Made by a program: the position numbers and the translations under genes. The notes below the pieces were generated by a model. That model had not been told where the DNA came from, ran no database searches, and worked only from the letters and a program-made list of their open reading frames with translations. This document shows, piece by piece, positions 6,860-7,347 of a stretch of DNA of 7,347 nt (position 1 is its first letter; each line of letters begins with the position of its first letter). The stretch is from Burkholderiales bacterium (GTDB lineage Bacteria > Pseudomonadota > Gammaproteobacteria > Burkholderiales > UBA11063), in the NCBI GenBank assembly GCA_026461645.1, contig JAPJMP010000191.1, positions 1-7,347 on the forward strand, read 5' to 3'.

Positions 6860-6976
6860 AACCAGTAATAGAAATGGAACTTAATTTGTTAATTTGCCGT
6901 TTAGGCGATCCATTTTCAATTTTAATCAATTAATTTTTAAATTGGAGACTGAAATATATATACTTCTAACCTATTA

Positions 6977-7347
6977 AGAATTATTACTATTTGCCAGCAT
7001 AAAATCAATAAAACTAGTATTGCGGTAGCAAAAGCTATAAATTATAGTTATGATAATAATTTGATTCCATTTTTAATAATTCCTTATACTAAAGGGACTG
7101 AATTTGCCAATCATAAGAATAGAACTAACAATTTAGTCTGTGATATATTTTCTGCTAGGTCATAACGATACTGCGATAGAGGTCTTAATGAACATACTAA
7201 TGGATTGATTAGAAAGTATTTTCCTAAGAAAACTGATTTTGCAAATATTAATGAACAACAAATTGAACAAATACAAAATTTACTTAATAATAGACCAAGA
7301 AAAGATCTTAAATTTTTAACCCCTAACGAGGTTATATACTATATTTA
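6977..7347 (+). pseudogene. IS30-family transposase remnant (C-terminal catalytic part)
   Basis: One frame from 6977 to the window end matches the C-terminal half of IS30-family DDE transposases. It reads INKTSIAVAKAI, then GTEFANH, then the very typical YCDRGLNEHTNGLIRKYFPK, and LLNNRPRKDLKFLTPNEVIYY. The third catalytic residue (Glu in LNEHTNG) is present. The second catalytic Asp is lost: the usual Y/F-DNG before TEFA reads YTKG here. A TAA at 7163-7165 interrupts the frame where the family has an aromatic residue, probably from a Tyr codon change. The N-terminal DNA-binding part and first Asp are not recognisable upstream, where the frame closes at a TGA (6950-6952). The element is therefore inactive and truncated. 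The true 3' end and inverted repeat lie beyond the window. Confidence 0.85.

Noticed and set aside
6902..6947. Imperfect AT-rich inverted repeat CAATTTTAA / TTAAATTG, considered as an IS30 end
   Set aside because: The arms need a bulge, no target duplication is visible, and such matches are common in this composition.
4239..7347. CRISPR array, toxin-antitoxin pair, tRNA or phage attachment site in the accessory half
   Set aside because: No regularly spaced direct repeats, paired small genes, cloverleaf or integrase-linked repeat was seen.

Overview
The window reads as chromosomal DNA of an AT-rich gammaproteobacterium. The left half carries the conserved frr-uppS-cdsA-dxr cluster, all on the + strand and tightly packed, and the proteins resemble the E. 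coli versions in length and motifs. The low GC and this gene set would fit Francisella-like or Legionella/Coxiella-like lineages, but the genus cannot be fixed from the sequence alone.

Positions 18-3250 hold four housekeeping genes with gaps of 0-12 bases, very probably one transcription unit that begins upstream of the window (pyrH is the usual neighbour). They link ribosome recycling (frr) with envelope precursor supply: Dxr starts the MEP isoprenoid pathway, UppS builds the C55 lipid carrier for peptidoglycan and O-antigen from isoprenoid units, and CdsA makes CDP-diacylglycerol for phospholipids. After dxr the usual gammaproteobacterial order (rseP, bamA) is broken. An 82-base gap leads to glyQ (3333-4238), the alpha subunit of tetrameric glycyl-tRNA synthetase, which here is not followed by glyS.

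From 4239 on, the character changes. A 338-base non-coding stretch between convergent genes holds two mutually exclusive 9-bp hairpins and a perfect 13-bp hairpin. The - strand then carries a large secreted protein of the GloVer tandem-repeat type. It has a signal peptide, a Cys-containing N-terminal region, about seven LYG..GG repeats suggesting a beta-propeller, and a C-terminal module. Its reading frame is broken near 4998: the seventh repeat and C-terminal module continue in another frame to 4577. A strong extended -10 promoter at 6814-6842, with a repeated 9-mer around its -35 element, lies upstream of the gene.

The right edge (about 6977-7347) is the 3' part of an IS30-family transposase, broken by an in-frame stop and lacking a catalytic Asp. 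The right half is therefore an accessory region beside the core cluster. No clearly new multi-gene system is visible. The items most worth checking are the frameshifted repeat protein with its promoter, the separated glyQ, and the altered active-site motifs in UppS.
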